Source of the DNA: Bimuria novae-zelandiae CBS 107.79
Lineage: Eukaryota > Ascomycota > Dothideomycetes > Pleosporales > Didymosphaeriaceae
Assembly: GCA_010015655.1 (NCBI GenBank)
Contig: ML976695.1
Location: forward strand, 507,685 to 571,684
Direction of reading: 5' to 3'
DNA length: 64,000 nt
This document shows positions 43,871-55,603 of this stretch, one piece after another. The notes below the pieces were generated by a model. It was not told where the DNA came from. It saw only the letters and a program-made list of their open reading frames with translations, and did not search any database. Position 1 is the stretch's first letter. Every line of letters starts with the position of its first letter. A program made the translations under genes and the position numbers.

Positions 43871-45401
43871 ATGGATTCGAACATAGAGAAAGCTGAGGTA
43901 CTGAACAGGCCTCAAGAACCAGACAGCACATTCTTACGTATACAAGGCCAAGGCGCTCCCTTGACCAGAACGAAATCGGCAGCCTCGAATGCGCTGGCGA
44001 GAGTCTCGTCGCGGCTCACCACGCGCTCGATCACGAACCCTAGACCTCCGCCAGATGGTGGTCTACAAGCATGGACACAGGTCTTTTGTGCCTGGCTAGC
44101 AGTTACGAACACATGGGGTTTCGTGAACTCATTTGGTGCATGTACGCAACACTCAGGTATTAAGTGTATTTGATTCACACACATACACTCGATGTCCGTC
44201 TCCACTTTCGACCCATACTGACTTCGGCATCCGCGAATAGTTCAAACGTACTACTCTGCCATTCTCCCAGAACCCAACTCGACAATATCCTGGGTCGGCT
44301 CAACGCAAGCATGTCTCCTCTTCGTCGTTGGTATCTTCAGTGGCCGCGCTTTTGACGCTGGGTGGTTTCGCCCGACCGTCCTGCTTGGCATAGCGATCCA
44401 GTTCATCGGGATCTTCACCATGAGCGCAGCTACGAACTACTGGCAACTCCTGCTCACGCAGGGCATCTGCACAGGGATCGGTGGCGGCATCTTCTTTATG
44501 CCTGTGATGAGCTTGGTGGCCACGTATTTCGCCAAACGTCGCGGACTAGCTATCGGCCTCGTCACGGTGGGGAATTCCGTGGGTGGTATGATCTATCCCA
44601 CTGTAGTCCGGCAACTTCTGCCCAAGGTGGGATTTGGCTGGACGGTACGAATGCTTGGGTTTATCAACGTGGTTTGCCTGACTGTCGTAATCGCGTTCTG
44701 CAAACCGCGTCTTCCCCCCAGGAAGAGCGGACCGCTCTGGGATGCCGACTCATTCAAGGACGTCCCGTACATCCTGTTCGTGCTGGGCATCTGTTTCTTG
44801 ATGCCCGCCGTGTACTTCGTGTTTTACTACGTAAGCAGCCCCAACCTGCTCCCATCTGTCCTTTGGAAGACGGACTTGATTGACATGTGGACAGGTCGCC
44901 TCCTTCGCCCGCGACGAACTTGGTATGCCCTACACCGAATCCCTCAACCTGGTCATCATCCTCAACGGTGTTGGCCTCCCATTCCGCATCCTCCCCGGAT
45001 ACGTCGGCGACCGCTACATCGGGCCTTTGAACACCTTTTCGCTCTGCACCTTCCTGGCCAGCATCATCCTGTTCTGCTGGCTGGGCGTTTCTTCTATCCC
45101 AACCTACTACACGTTTATCGCATCCTACGGCATCTTCGCGGCTGCCTTTCAGAGTCTGTTTACGACCGCGATCATGGCGCTGTCAAATGATATTACGAAG
45201 ACGGGGACGAGGCTGGGTATGGCGATGACGGTTATTGGGTTCAGTGCGCTGGTGGGAGGGCCGTTGAGCGGGGCCATTTTGAAGGCGAGCGATTATACGA
45301 CGACGGTGTGCTGGGCCGGTGCGAGTAGTCTGGTGGGCTGGGGGTTGTGCACTGCGGCGAGGGTGTGGAGGTTTGGCTGGGTTTTGAGGAAAAAGTGTTG
45401 A
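43871..45401 (+). CDS. MFS monocarboxylate-type permease, 455 aa
   Basis: Exons 43871-44141, 44241-44830 and 44895-45401, with introns of 99 and 64 bases; all phases join (FGA|FQTYYSAILPE, YFVFYY|VASFARDELG). The cytosolic N-terminus ends PPPDGGLQAWTQVFCAWL, the hallmark entry into helix 1 of fungal monocarboxylate-transporter-like MFS proteins, followed by NTWGFVNSFG. Twelve hydrophobic segments can be traced, with the TYFAKRRGLAIGLVTVGNS loop in the N-half and LNGVGLPFRILPGYVGDRY in the C-half. About 455 residues is normal. The likely role is proton-coupled uptake or efflux of a small carboxylate at the plasma membrane; the substrate is not readable from sequence. Confidence 0.92.
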
Positions 45402-46039
45402 AGGAGCGTTGGTGGATAACGGGCGTTTCGCGCTTGGTGATCTAATACACGATGACTTGGTACTTGGTCGTGTCTATACCATTGCTACTTCTTGAGGTGA
45501 AAGACTGTCGACAGGAATCTAGTGTGGCACCATAGATCTCATGCTGCGCTTGCATCCAACCTTTCACTTGAGCAAACGGCCAACCCTTGCAACAGCTCGT
45601 CATAGCTCTCGCTAGAATATCTCGCGAGCCTTGGCACCGCACTGGTGTGTGTTGAGGTTTTCGAGCTGGCACTCACCGTCCACCGGCTCGTTGTCGCAAC
45701 ACATCACAAAGCGCGCAATGCAGGCCCCAGACACACCGCACCACCCGCGCCTCAATGCGCGGGAGCCTGTTGCAGCAGCTTCGTTGATTGAATAGGCCAA
45801 AAAGAATGCTGTCATTGCTGTCATCTCGGGCGACGTACAAGGTGCCGAGATCATGCAGGCCCACCGGAAAGAGAAGTAAGTGAAGTAACTTCGCATGCAC
45901 TGGAGCTTTACATGTGATAAATTCAAACAGCAAGCCTCAGTTCCAATCCGTGAGTCGCGGTGAGGGTGTGTTCATCATCACGTGCGCCGGCTATCAATGG
46001 CGTTGTTGGTCAGGCATCCCAACGCAAACCTCGAATCAT
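45402..46039. other. Intergenic, weak minus-strand Cys-rich frame
   Basis: A minus-strand frame (about 45612-45926) contains WCGVSGACIARFVMCCDNEP followed by a GTGAGT donor near 45685. It could be part of a small Cys-rich protein but I see no convincing start, signal peptide or second exon. Confidence 0.35.
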
Positions 46040-46663
46040 ATGAAGCAGGTCATGGAGAAGCATCGCGCATTTAGCATTCCCTTATTATTACTTTCGCTAC
46101 TGAAGCTGACATCCTCCGAGGCCAGCACCCATCTCGGTAACATGGCGGTTGACCTAAGCGACCTAAATATTCCGCCCTACATTATGGAACAGATCCAAGG
46201 CAGCTGGTGTGAGCTGAGGATGGGGATGTCAGAGTATGAGCGCATGATCATCAAGAAGGCCACCATGGCTCCCGCAGATGCGCCGTCGAACAATGACTTC
46301 ACCGAGCTGATGTCACTCATTCACTTCTTCGACGCGGGCGACGCCTTGAATGACAGCTTTCTCAAGAGGATTGCCGGATCTGCTCTTCGTACACGACTTG
46401 CCAACGGGGCATACACTTCTCCCGAATTTCTTGAAGCGATGGACCATGTGTTTACGCGACCATCGGGCAGGCATGCTCGTGAGAAGGACAGAATTTTACG
46501 CAAGATGTTCTTGTCTGCGGCTATCGTGGCTCATATGCATTTTACGATGAATGAGGCCGAAGCGCCTTCCTTCCTGCAGCAGCAGTTTTGGCACGAGGAT
46601 TTCATGATCGACTTCAACATGGGTCTAGTGTGGTACTATCGAGTCCATTTGCCCTCGGTTTGA
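46040..46663 (+). CDS. Orphan protein, 207 aa, possible signal peptide
   Basis: Open from an ATG at 46040. The first 30 residues resemble a signal peptide (MKQVMEKHRAFSIPLLLLSL, then LKLTSSEAS). A second ATG at 46142 (MAVDLSDLNIPPYIMEQ) would give a 173-residue cytosolic protein and looks equally natural. The body is helical with several Met and Phe and few Cys (EFLEAMDHVFTRPSGRHAR, then KMFLSAAIVAHMHFTMNEAE) and ends WYYRVHLPSV. No family recognised. Coding status rests on length and codon texture only. Confidence 0.55.
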   Translation: MKQVMEKHRAFSIPLLLLSLLKLTSSEASTHLGNMAVDLSDLNIPPYIMEQIQGSWCELRMGMSEYERMIIKKATMAPADAPSNNDFTELMSLIHFFDAGDALNDSFLKRIAGSALRTRLANGAYTSPEFLEAMDHVFTRPSGRHAREKDRILRKMFLSAAIVAHMHFTMNEAEAPSFLQQQFWHEDFMIDFNMGLVWYYRVHLPSV

Positions 46664-49167
46664 ACGAGGGATTAGGATGGGTATTCCAACAGCACCGCTC
46701 CTATCGCATCCCATTTTCCTGTTCATAGTGTTACCCATCGGGTGCGTAACAGGCGCCATGGGTAGTATGAAATAGACGAAATACTTCCTGCCGAGGTCCT
46801 CTCACATTGCATCCCTCTCTTATATCGAGCCATATCGCACCGAAATAAATAAAAAAATGATAAGGACCCAATGTGTGAGTAGTACTGTGGAAACTGCTAA
46901 GCTCCACTCCTCGCCTTGCGCAAGGCTTGATCCAAATTGCCTTACTGAGCCCTCTATCCTAGGCCATCCTGAGCGAACTTGAGCTTCAAAGCGGCGGCAA
47001 TTTAGCATCTTATCATGCAAGCTATGCTATTAGTGCTTCTAGTAATTGGGGGCAATGTTTAAAGGATATGTTACGTTGGAGTTCTATTTAACCACTGGTG
47101 TGTGATGCATACATGTAAATATAGGGATCATCCAGTTTAATGCGCCCTTATCGACCGTTCAGTCCATATATATGCTAGTACCACCGGTAGATTAAATTCC
47201 TCCTTGGAGTACAGATTTAGGTATGTAGCCTGTAACTCAGCGTGTAGCCAACTAGGCTAATTTACTCTAAAGGCGTCATGCTGTAACTTAAGTGGCGGAC
47301 GCATCTAAACACCTTTAAGATACTGCCGCTTGTCCTCATGTTTACTATCTGTGCAGGTCCACCTGTGTCTGGAATATGGCCATGCACAATATAGCAACGA
47401 ATCTCAGTCATATATCGTATATATAGAACACTACCTCCGAAACGTCGATCTTGCTAAGCATGGATTGTAGATTTTAGTGTGAGAGTAGAAAAAGTGGATA
47501 GTAATTGTGACATTTACGCAGATACACAGGCTGAAATAAACATAGTAGTAGTAATAAGCATTTATATAGCCCGTTAACACAAGCGCTGTGCTCTTTACCA
47601 GCTTACACCTAGCGCCTTTAATTTAGAGTAACCGTGTAATAGACAGTACTTATAAAAATTCTAGATAGCCGGCTTTGATACTTCACGTAGAGTTAGAGAA
47701 GGATCCTGATCGCAAAGACAAAAATTGCAAAAAATTGCAAAAAGGAAGAAGGAACAGTGGACTGCTGGCCGCCAGTGGGACTCGAACACCCGCCTGGAAT
47801 CGACAATACACCTAAAGTTCCGATGACAGAACACCTAGGCACGCAACTCGCCGCTTGACCATTAGACTGAGTCTTGTGCGACAATCTCTCGTAATAAAAT
47901 AATATATATAGTCGTATAATTAGCGCAATGCCTGTTCGTTGTAAACAGTGAGTATAGAACGCGTGCGTTTGTCGGTGGTCCGTGCGTGCGTGCCCGCCTG
48001 CCTATTGCTTCAGACAGTCATTGCGAGTGCGCGTAGGCATTAGTGGCGTGGAAGGCGCGTGTCTGCCTTTTCTGTACGAGCACGGCTGCTCTTCCCGAAG
48101 AAGATTTGACAGGCTGGATGCATATCTCGGAAAAGCATGGCGCTGATACTGTACCACGCGTGGACATTGAATAGACTGTGACTACTTCCTTAGTTATCTA
48201 GGTATAACGAGCCGCTGTTATCAAGATAGATTCTTTAGGTGAACTTATTTACTACTACTAAGTATTCAAGAATAAGAACTACGCCTAGATTTCCTTCCAG
48301 GAGTGTTGACGCAGTGAGGGAACTCAGGTTACTACCAAATATTAAAGCTTGCACATACAACTCTTTGATCAATCTACAAATTCTCTTCCTGTCCTATTTT
48401 CTCGTTGATAGAAGGGCGTGTTGCACAAGGCTACGATCTGCACTCCAGCTTGTCTTACCGTATATACGCGTCAAATGTAGCTCATGGGAGACTAGCCCAG
48501 TATCAAGCCCTGGAAGGCACAGAGCCGGCTGATTCCACAGTCACCTAATCCCGGGCGAGCAACTAATATGGCATTCCATAAGCCACGCCCACCCCTACTA
48601 TGAGAACCGACGAAAACTTGCCAACTTCCAGGTCCATAATTAAACAACAAAAGTATCCAAATCGTGGACATGTATCAGTTCAAATCCAACGACGATTAAC
48701 TATTGGATACTTTCCGTGCTCAATCATGAACCTAGAAGTCTTGCTTCAAAAGAGAATGCCTCCAAGTACTTTGACATCTCAGTAACATATCCCTCTGTAA
48801 ACAAAGACATAGGAAAACCGCTGTTGGTGCTGTGAAGAGCTTACTTACTCAGTTTAACCTAGTGTGGGGTTCTGGATAACTGCCTCACTTTTTGTGTTAT
48901 TTCACTGTAATCTTTAGCGCGGTCGAGTAAGCTTGAGGCACATAGTCCTGACGATGTGCCAAGGATGCTCTGCTCGTCTGCGCTAAAGATTGCAGTGTGA
49001 TGGCATCATAAGACTTCGTCTTCGTCGAAGACGCACACACTACCTCTCGTCTCAAGCACATACGCTCACACAAAGTCCTGGAGACTTCACCATCACGGTA
49101 TCTAGATCCAGAATGCAGACCATCGTACTTCTTCATTGCTTCTGATAATCGGGGCATTGTATTATTA
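46664..49167. other. 2.5 kb gene-poor intergenic stretch
   Basis: More AT-rich than the flanking genes, with no coding sequence I can support; open frames at 48239-48532 and 48600-48785 are short and unlike any family. It holds one tRNA-like sequence on the minus strand. No TIRs or LTRs recognised. Confidence 0.5.
47767..47882 (-). tRNA. tRNA-like sequence, possibly a degenerate or intron-bearing tRNA
   Basis: On the minus strand: a D-arm GACTC...GAGTT enclosing AGTCTAATGGTCAAGCGGC (box A-like), and a box B-like GTGTTCGAGTCCC near the 3' end, followed within about 30 bases by T5 and T6 runs that could stop RNA polymerase III. The T stem pairs poorly (GGGTG with CCCAC, two mismatches) and the acceptor stem is weak. 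At about 116 bases it would need an intron or long variable arm. A tRNA pseudogene or SINE-like remnant is as likely as a working gene. Confidence 0.35.
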
Positions 49168-51996
49168 TTAAAGGTTAACGCCTCTAACAAGCACCCACAG
49201 CACCACGGGCACGATAACATTATCATTACCCCCCGTCAACACAGCCTCCTCCAAACTCGCTCCGATTGCGCAAACCGTCGCCTTCCCCACCACGCCCACC
49301 CCTCCACCCGCCAACTCCAGCCAGCCCTTTTCCCAAACACCCATTTCGCCCCATCCAAGCGTAAGCCAGGCTTTGCCAAACACCAGCCCCACCGTGACAG
49401 CCACGACAAAAGCCAGCGAGCCCTCGAGCGACTTGCCCCCCGCCCACGGCCACTTTCTGCGCCCGTACCGCCGGCCGATGAGCGAGGCCGCGGCGTCGCC
49501 CATGCCGACGCACACGACGCCCGCCACCATGCTGACGTCGCGGCTCGCAACGTCCCAGCCGACCCAGGGGTCCTCACCCTCTCTGTCGACGCCCGCGAGG
49601 GACAGCCACAATGGGATTGCACAGCCAACGAGCAGGAAGATATGGCTGACGACAACGGGGCCCCTTAGGTCTCTCCCGTCGACGTAGGGCGTGAGGAAGG
49701 TCGCGATCGGGCCGCTCAGCGGAGGTAATTGGGACGCGCGGATGAGATCAAGTAGGAGGAAGATGGCGAGGACGAGGGCGAGGGCGAGAGAGACGAAGCA
49801 GGGGTCAATGAAGATGGTTGGGAGGAGCATGGCAACCATCATGCCGTGGAAGACTTTGCGGCGCGTGTCTACTTCGACGACGGCGGAGAGGCGGAAGACG
49901 ACGATCAGACCCACTAGGATGATGCTGACGCAGTAAGCACACAGTAAGAGCCGGACGTTGGCTGGTCCGACTACCATATGCCGCAGGTATTCCATGGTGC
50001 CCAGGTATTGGGTGGAGGGCATGTCTTCTGCGTCGAACAGTGGAGGGAGAGCGATCCACCAGCCGAGATCCCAGTTGAAGACCTCGAAGCGGAGACGCTG
50101 GACGTTGCCTAAGAGGTACCCGAGTGCCCATCCAAAAGGCTCGTGGTTGTGGAGGGTGTACCTGCCGATGATGTAGCGGAGAGGCCCGAGGATGAGGGCC
50201 GCCACGACGAAGTAGAAGTATGCGGCGTAGATCCACTTTCGGTAAAGTGCTTGGGTTGGGGTCAGTGTGAGGAAATGTTGAGCTATGGATTTTGTGCGTC
50301 TGCGTCGAATGCCGTGCAATGGGAGACTAGGGACTGTATTGCGTCTTCTTGGGGGTGAGGAGGGCGCCGGCACGGTTGAATTCATGGCCTTGTTTGGTTC
50401 GACGGCTGACCGTGGTTCGTTACTGTTCAGGGTTGTATTCTTGTTTCTCATCGCATTCAGGATGTCTAGTTTCAGGCTTTTCGTGTTCGTCAGAGAGTTC
50501 AGAAAAAAAGGATCGCCTTCGTCCGCATCGCTATCAGATTCCGCTCGCGTAGCACTGCGCGATCGCAGGCTGTCATTGAGAACTTGTAGAAACGATTGTT
50601 GGGCTTTGATGACCCGTCCAACGCGCCGGAATCTCCATCTAGGAATGCGTGCCAGCGCCACTCCCCACTTTAGGACCTTTCCGCAGAGCACAAACAGGCT
50701 GACCCCTCCCAGCCAGAGCAAAGTTTTCAGTATGCCAGCTTGCGGAGAATTGGAGAATAGAAGAAGATTAATCAGCCCGATAGAAAAAAGGTGCAGCTCT
50801 GCAGGTAGTAGACTGGTGGTGGTGAGGTAGTGCAGTGGTGGAAGCAATGCCTGGTGAAGTGGAAAGAGGCAGACCAGTAATTCCGGATGCAGTCCATGGT
50901 CCGGGGGCGGCAGCTTGAGTTTATATGGTAAGGGCGCAAAGAGCTTAGAAGGAAGCTCTGTGTTTTCCGAAGCGATTAGAGGAAGTATGGAGATTAACCA
51001 GTGCAGACTTGAATAGCCCACTGACGAGGTTCCGTAGGGAATCAATTGGCACGGTAATGCCGCTAATCCGAGGAGAATATTCGGTAACAATGCTCCGGGT
51101 AGCGATGAAAACAGTGAAATGGAAATCAAGACGGGCAATACGGCGGGGTATAATATGGGAGCGGGATCGAAAGCCGCCGGTATGCGTATGCGCTGTCTGA
51201 AGCGGAGATTCGAGGAGGGCTGTTTGCGCCACGAATAGTAGAGGAGTCTGAGCGGGTATAGGCCTAGAACGCCGGTCATGACGAGAACATGGGTGAGTAG
51301 ATCTACTGGAAACCTCTTAGCATCCCGGCAAGTGGCCGAACACGGCATGTACCAACCTCTGTGCCACTGCAGCAGCTTCTCCCAGCAACTGCACCCGCCG
51401 ATAGCCAGCAAGCCGATGGCCCCAAGTAGTGCCGTCTCGGTGGTTCTCCGTACAACCTCGTTGCGCCGTCGCTTCAAGTATCGCTGCCGTGCTGCTCTTG
51501 CTTCGTCGTCGGTTGGCGACTGCCCTGCGGTCCGCGACGCCTCGTTTCGGCGCTGGAAAAACTGCGTCGAGAGCTTGCGCCCTTCTTCGTCCACTTGTGA
51601 TGGAGTCAGCAGAGGACTCGCATCGCCTTCGAGCCCGCTGCCCCGCACATCACGCAGTCCTTTGCGCGGTCGTAGAGGCGGCGCCGGCAATGCTTTCACG
51701 AAGCCATAGCCCTCGTCGTCTGCCTCTGTGCCACTCTCGCTCGGGGACTGCGACGCTTTTCTTCGCTTTCTACCGTCCTCATCTGATATTGCATCGTGCG
51801 AAGGTTGCACGCTTGTTCGCGACACGTCGTTGCTGAAGGAAGCCTGTGTGGGGCGCAGCTCGTGCTGGCGGCGGAGGTAAGGGTGCGGTGAGCGACGGAA
51901 GAGCTCGAGTGCTTCAATCTCGGAGGCAGCAGGAAAGTCCAGTTGTGAGTCCTGCGGTTCGACTTGCGCCTCAGGCTTCAGAGAAGCTTGTGACAT
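49168..51996 (-). CDS. SEC59: Dolichol kinase, ER polytopic membrane protein
   Basis: 942 residues from the ATG at 51996 (MSQASLKPEAQVEP); the frame stays open to an ATG at 52308, but that extension is low-quality sequence and I prefer the inner start. The N-terminal third is hydrophilic; many hydrophobic segments follow. The C-terminal catalytic part carries the CTP-dependent kinase motifs: DTRRKVFHGMMVAMLLPTIF, LALVLAIFLLLDLIRASQLP, TPYVDGRDLRGPVVVSHIFL, VCVGMGDAAASLIGRRYG and KSLEGSLAFVVAVTVG. It makes dolichyl phosphate, the lipid carrier for N-glycosylation, O-mannosylation and GPI anchors. It is longer than yeast Sec59 (519 residues) because of the N-terminal region, as in other filamentous fungi. 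No introns seen. Confidence 0.93.
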   Translation of the reverse strand: MSQASLKPEAQVEPQDSQLDFPAASEIEALELFRRSPHPYLRRQHELRPTQASFSNDVSRTSVQPSHDAISDEDGRKRRKASQSPSESGTEADDEGYGFVKALPAPPLRPRKGLRDVRGSGLEGDASPLLTPSQVDEEGRKLSTQFFQRRNEASRTAGQSPTDDEARAARQRYLKRRRNEVVRRTTETALLGAIGLLAIGGCSCWEKLLQWHRGWYMPCSATCRDAKRFPVDLLTHVLVMTGVLGLYPLRLLYYSWRKQPSSNLRFRQRIRIPAAFDPAPILYPAVLPVLISISLFSSLPGALLPNILLGLAALPCQLIPYGTSSVGYSSLHWLISILPLIASENTELPSKLFAPLPYKLKLPPPDHGLHPELLVCLFPLHQALLPPLHYLTTTSLLPAELHLFSIGLINLLLFSNSPQAGILKTLLWLGGVSLFVLCGKVLKWGVALARIPRWRFRRVGRVIKAQQSFLQVLNDSLRSRSATRAESDSDADEGDPFFLNSLTNTKSLKLDILNAMRNKNTTLNSNEPRSAVEPNKAMNSTVPAPSSPPRRRNTVPSLPLHGIRRRRTKSIAQHFLTLTPTQALYRKWIYAAYFYFVVAALILGPLRYIIGRYTLHNHEPFGWALGYLLGNVQRLRFEVFNWDLGWWIALPPLFDAEDMPSTQYLGTMEYLRHMVVGPANVRLLLCAYCVSIILVGLIVVFRLSAVVEVDTRRKVFHGMMVAMLLPTIFIDPCFVSLALALVLAIFLLLDLIRASQLPPLSGPIATFLTPYVDGRDLRGPVVVSHIFLLVGCAIPLWLSLAGVDREGEDPWVGWDVASRDVSMVAGVVCVGMGDAAASLIGRRYGRRKWPWAGGKSLEGSLAFVVAVTVGLVFGKAWLTLGWGEMGVWEKGWLELAGGGVGVVGKATVCAIGASLEEAVLTGGNDNVIVPVVLWVLVRGVNL

Positions 51997-52431
51997 GATG
52001 AGTGGGTTGAAATCGTCGCTGGTGGAATGCGCTTCCGCTTCACCAAAGTTGACAATTGCCAAATAGAAGGGCGGGATGAGGCCGCGTTTCAGTCTGGCGG
52101 CCGCATGTCCGGAGCAGAGAGTGAATGTAGAAGCATCGGCTGTGCGCGTCGTCTTGCAGATTCTCACATGTTCGGCCATGCGCGGGCGGTTGGGTAGCCT
52201 GACGTTGCGTTGAGCGACTTGCAGGGGTCCGCGTACCGCACCAGGACAGATCATCACCGAGCAATACGAAACCTCTACACTCACTTTACAATTACATACA
52301 TCAGACATGGAGAAGATTATGTATTTTTATTGTACATGCATCCATACAGATGCTAGCCGGGGTATACCGTCCCTCGTGAATTTCACTAGCCACACCCAGT
52401 CCTTTATTCCTGGCTTTCAGAAACTGTACAA

Positions 52432-55400
52432 TCACAAGTACTTGTTCTCTTCCAACCAAGCCTTGACGTCCCCCGAGTCGCGCTCGATCCATGCTGCCTT
52501 TGCGCTAATGGCGTCAATGCTCTGTGCAAGCGCCTTGTCGAAGCCCTTGGTGCTCTTATCCGCAAAGAATGCCTCGATATCCTTAATATGCTCCCTACGC
52601 GTGAAGCTGGAAGTCGCAATAGAGACGACAGAGCTCAGCATGCTCAAGCTAGGAGGGAGCCTCTTCTCAAGCTCCTTCCAATTCTCCTTTACCCAAGCCC
52701 AAAGGGCCTCGATGCCTTCTGGATGCGTCCGCAGAGAAGAGAGCGGCAGGTAGATATCCTGCGCCTTGACATCGTCACTAAGGGACAAGGCCAATGTACG
52801 CTGGATGAGTTCCGGAGACTTGGCACGACCCAAGGAACGCATGGCAGTGTTACGCTCATCGCTCGTTTTGGCATTGATAGCCTCCTCCTTAACGACATCG
52901 TATTCTGCAGCGCCGCCGTTGCTGAGAACGATGGCGTATACGCTTCCACGAAGATTCGGGTGGATAGCCGAGCGATCGCCGTTCTTGAACTTCTCAAACA
53001 TCTCGAAGGATGCTTTGACGATTGTATCGTCCTTCGCAACACCGGCAGTGCCGAACATCATCGCCTTGAACTGTTGCTCAAGGTGACCGTCTTTTTCGGT
53101 GAAGGCCCATCCAACTTCGTGAGCCTTGTCCTTTGTAAGTTTGAGCTGGAACGTCTTGAGAGCATCCTTGACGGCTTGGTCTTCAAACTGCCAGGCAGAG
53201 CGCAACACACTGATGCGGCTGGTGATTTCTTGCCAGACTACAAACTCCGTCTCACTCTTGAAGCTGTCAAGGAGAGAAAGAATGCCAGACGTCTTCTGAT
53301 AGCCTGAAGTAGCCAGCGCACCAGCGTCCGCAATCATGCCAGCACGGTCTTCCACACTAAGGAGGCCATCTTTGGCAGCGAGGCCCAGCTTTCGCAGACG
53401 CTCAGGAGTGTAAGACGTGCGATATATTCCAGTATGATCGGCATTAAGCTTGAAGAAGTCGAGGTCCTTCAGCTTAAAGTCAGCTTCGCGAGTGTTCAAA
53501 GCAAGCTCGTGGTCAACACCCTCCTTGGTGCGGAGACCCAAGAAGATGGGATATAAGGTCTGGTCCTCTTCCGGCTTCACATCAGCGGTGCGCAAGAAAC
53601 GATTCTGCTTGAGGTGAATGGAGTCCGAGCCTTCGGTGACAGTGACAACAGGGAAGCCGACATGCTTGGTCCAAATGTCCATGACTTTTTCGACATCTTT
53701 ACCGCTGGCGTCACTCAGCGCTGCCCAAAGGTCGCCGGTCTGAGTGTTGCCGTAGGCGTGCTTCTTCAGATACCTCCGGATACCCTCCATGAAGACATCT
53801 TCACCCAGGTACTTGGAGATCATGCGAATGACGCAAGAGCCCTTGGAGTACGAAATCGCATCGAAGATCTGGTTAATTTCATCCGCGCGCTTAACAGGCA
53901 CTTCGATTGGGTGGCTGCTGCGTAACGAATCAAGAGAAAGGGCTGACGCGAGATTATCGGTCACATACCCTTCCCAGACCTTCCAGTCGGGATAGAAGAC
54001 GTTGCAGGAATACCAAGACATCCATGTCGCGAATCCCTCGTTAAGCCACAAGCCGTCCCAGAAGTCCATGGTCACTAGATTACCGAACCACTGATGTGCG
54101 AGCTCGTGTTGCACAGTCTCCGCCACCCGCTGCTTGAGGCTGGCACCGCTGTTCTTCTCGTCAATGAGCAAATCGACAACACGGTACGTAACCAAACCCC
54201 AGTTCTCCATAGCACCTGCGCTAAAGTCTGGAATAGCGACCATGTCCATCTTGGGCAGAGGGAATGGACTGTCGAAGGTCTTCTCGTAGAAATCGAGCGT
54301 CTTCGCTGCCAGCTCGAGCGGGAAACGGCCATGCTCGATATCACGGTCCTTGGGCGCATACACGCGAACAGGCACACGGAAGTTGTTCGTCTCGATGTAG
54401 TTGAGCTCTCCGACAATGAAGGCTAGCAGGTACGTGGACATGAGCGGGGTCTTGTTGAACGTGACTGCCTTGCGCTTCTCGCCCTTGGCTATCTGCGAGT
54501 CGACTTGCTTCTCCGAGGCCACGTCCATGTTGCTCAAGCAGGTCATCTTGTCCTCGGCGACGAGGGTCACAGTGAAGGTAGACTTGAGCGCGGGCTCGTC
54601 GAAGCAGGGAAACGCGCGACGGGCATCGGTAGGCTCCATCTGGGTGGTCGCCAACCACGTCTTCGAGCCATCCTCGGCCTTGAACGACGACCGGTAAAAA
54701 CCCGCCATGTTGTCGTTCAATGTGCCCGTGAAGGTTAGGGTGAGGGACGCCTTAGCTCCGCTCGGTATCGTGTCCGTGAAGCCAACCTTGGTGGTCTGGG
54801 CATCGTCGTCGTGGGTGAGCTTCGGGGAGCTCGATACGACCTGGTCGCCGGACGTGACCTTTGCGGAGTGGACCTTGAGGTCGATGGTGTTGAGGGTGAT
54901 CTCGGTCGAGTTCTCGACCACATCGAGACTGCAGCGGGGTTAGCAGGTTTGCCAGGCAGTTCCACAGATAGTGAGGTATCCTGCCACGAGTTCCTTCCGG
55001 ACATACGATGCACGTGCATATCATAGGAGGGCTTATGGTGCATTGACGTGCCCGGCTTCCCATAACACACCACCACGTCGTATGCTCCGGGTAGGCCTCC
55101 AGCATTGGGTACTTTGACCACTGTGCCTGGGAATGAAGGTTTTCGTACTCAATGGTCACGGAGCCCTCGTAGGTGGCCTTTTCAAAGTCGGGCTCGAGGG
55201 TCAGGTCGTAGTGGAGCGGCTTCACGTTGACGGGCAGTACCTCGCGGCCCTGCTGAACGGCCATGGCGGAGCCCTCGTTCTCTGCGCCAAAGTGCTTGCA
55301 CATGTTGCGGCGGTGGGAGCAGTGGCGGGCCTGGAGGGGTACTGTGGTGGGCGGGCGGAAGGCGAGGGTCCGGCGAGGGGTATACTCTGCTAGAATTTGG

Positions 55401-55603
55401 TGCTGCGAGCCCGGAATGGTGGGGTATAATATGGTGGAGCTCGCGGGGCGCGCGACACTCATGAAGGAGCGAGTTAGCGGAACGCGACTGCTGCTCCGGG
55501 CGGTGATCGGGCGTATGCGACCTGCCCCGGCCACAGTGGCTGGCCGCCGCAGCGCATTCTGTGATGCTCTCTGCAGGGCGCCATGCTGTCTGAGGAATCC
55601 CAT
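52432..55603 (-). CDS. APE2: M1 zinc aminopeptidase, Ape2/Aap1 type
   Basis: Two exons, 55149-55603 and 52432-54928, with a 220-base GTACGA...CAG intron, giving 983 residues. Motifs: FPCFDEP, GAMENWG (390-396), HELAHQWFGN (HEXXH at 426-430) and the third zinc ligand E449 in WLNEGFATW, all canonical for M1 gluzincin peptidases. The C-terminal ERAP1-like helical domain is complete and ends KAWLEENKYL. The first 100 residues are Arg/Ser-rich (MGFLRQHGALQRASQNALRR) and look like a mitochondrial presequence; a second ATG at 55303 (MCKHFGAENEGSAMA) would give an 883-residue cytosolic form of the usual family length. It removes N-terminal residues from peptides. It lies upstream of SEC59 on the same strand. 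Confidence 0.94.

Noticed and set aside
40562..45401. Secondary-metabolite cluster (AsaB-like oxidoreductase plus permease)
   Set aside because: No polyketide synthase, NRPS, terpene cyclase or pathway regulator is visible nearby.
49226..52264. Numerous open frames on both strands over dolichol kinase
   Set aside because: Shadows of the long GC-rich single-exon gene; none has family motifs.
52588..55030. Plus-strand frames up to 239 codons opposite APE2
   Set aside because: Antisense of a confidently identified M1 aminopeptidase; no independent motifs.
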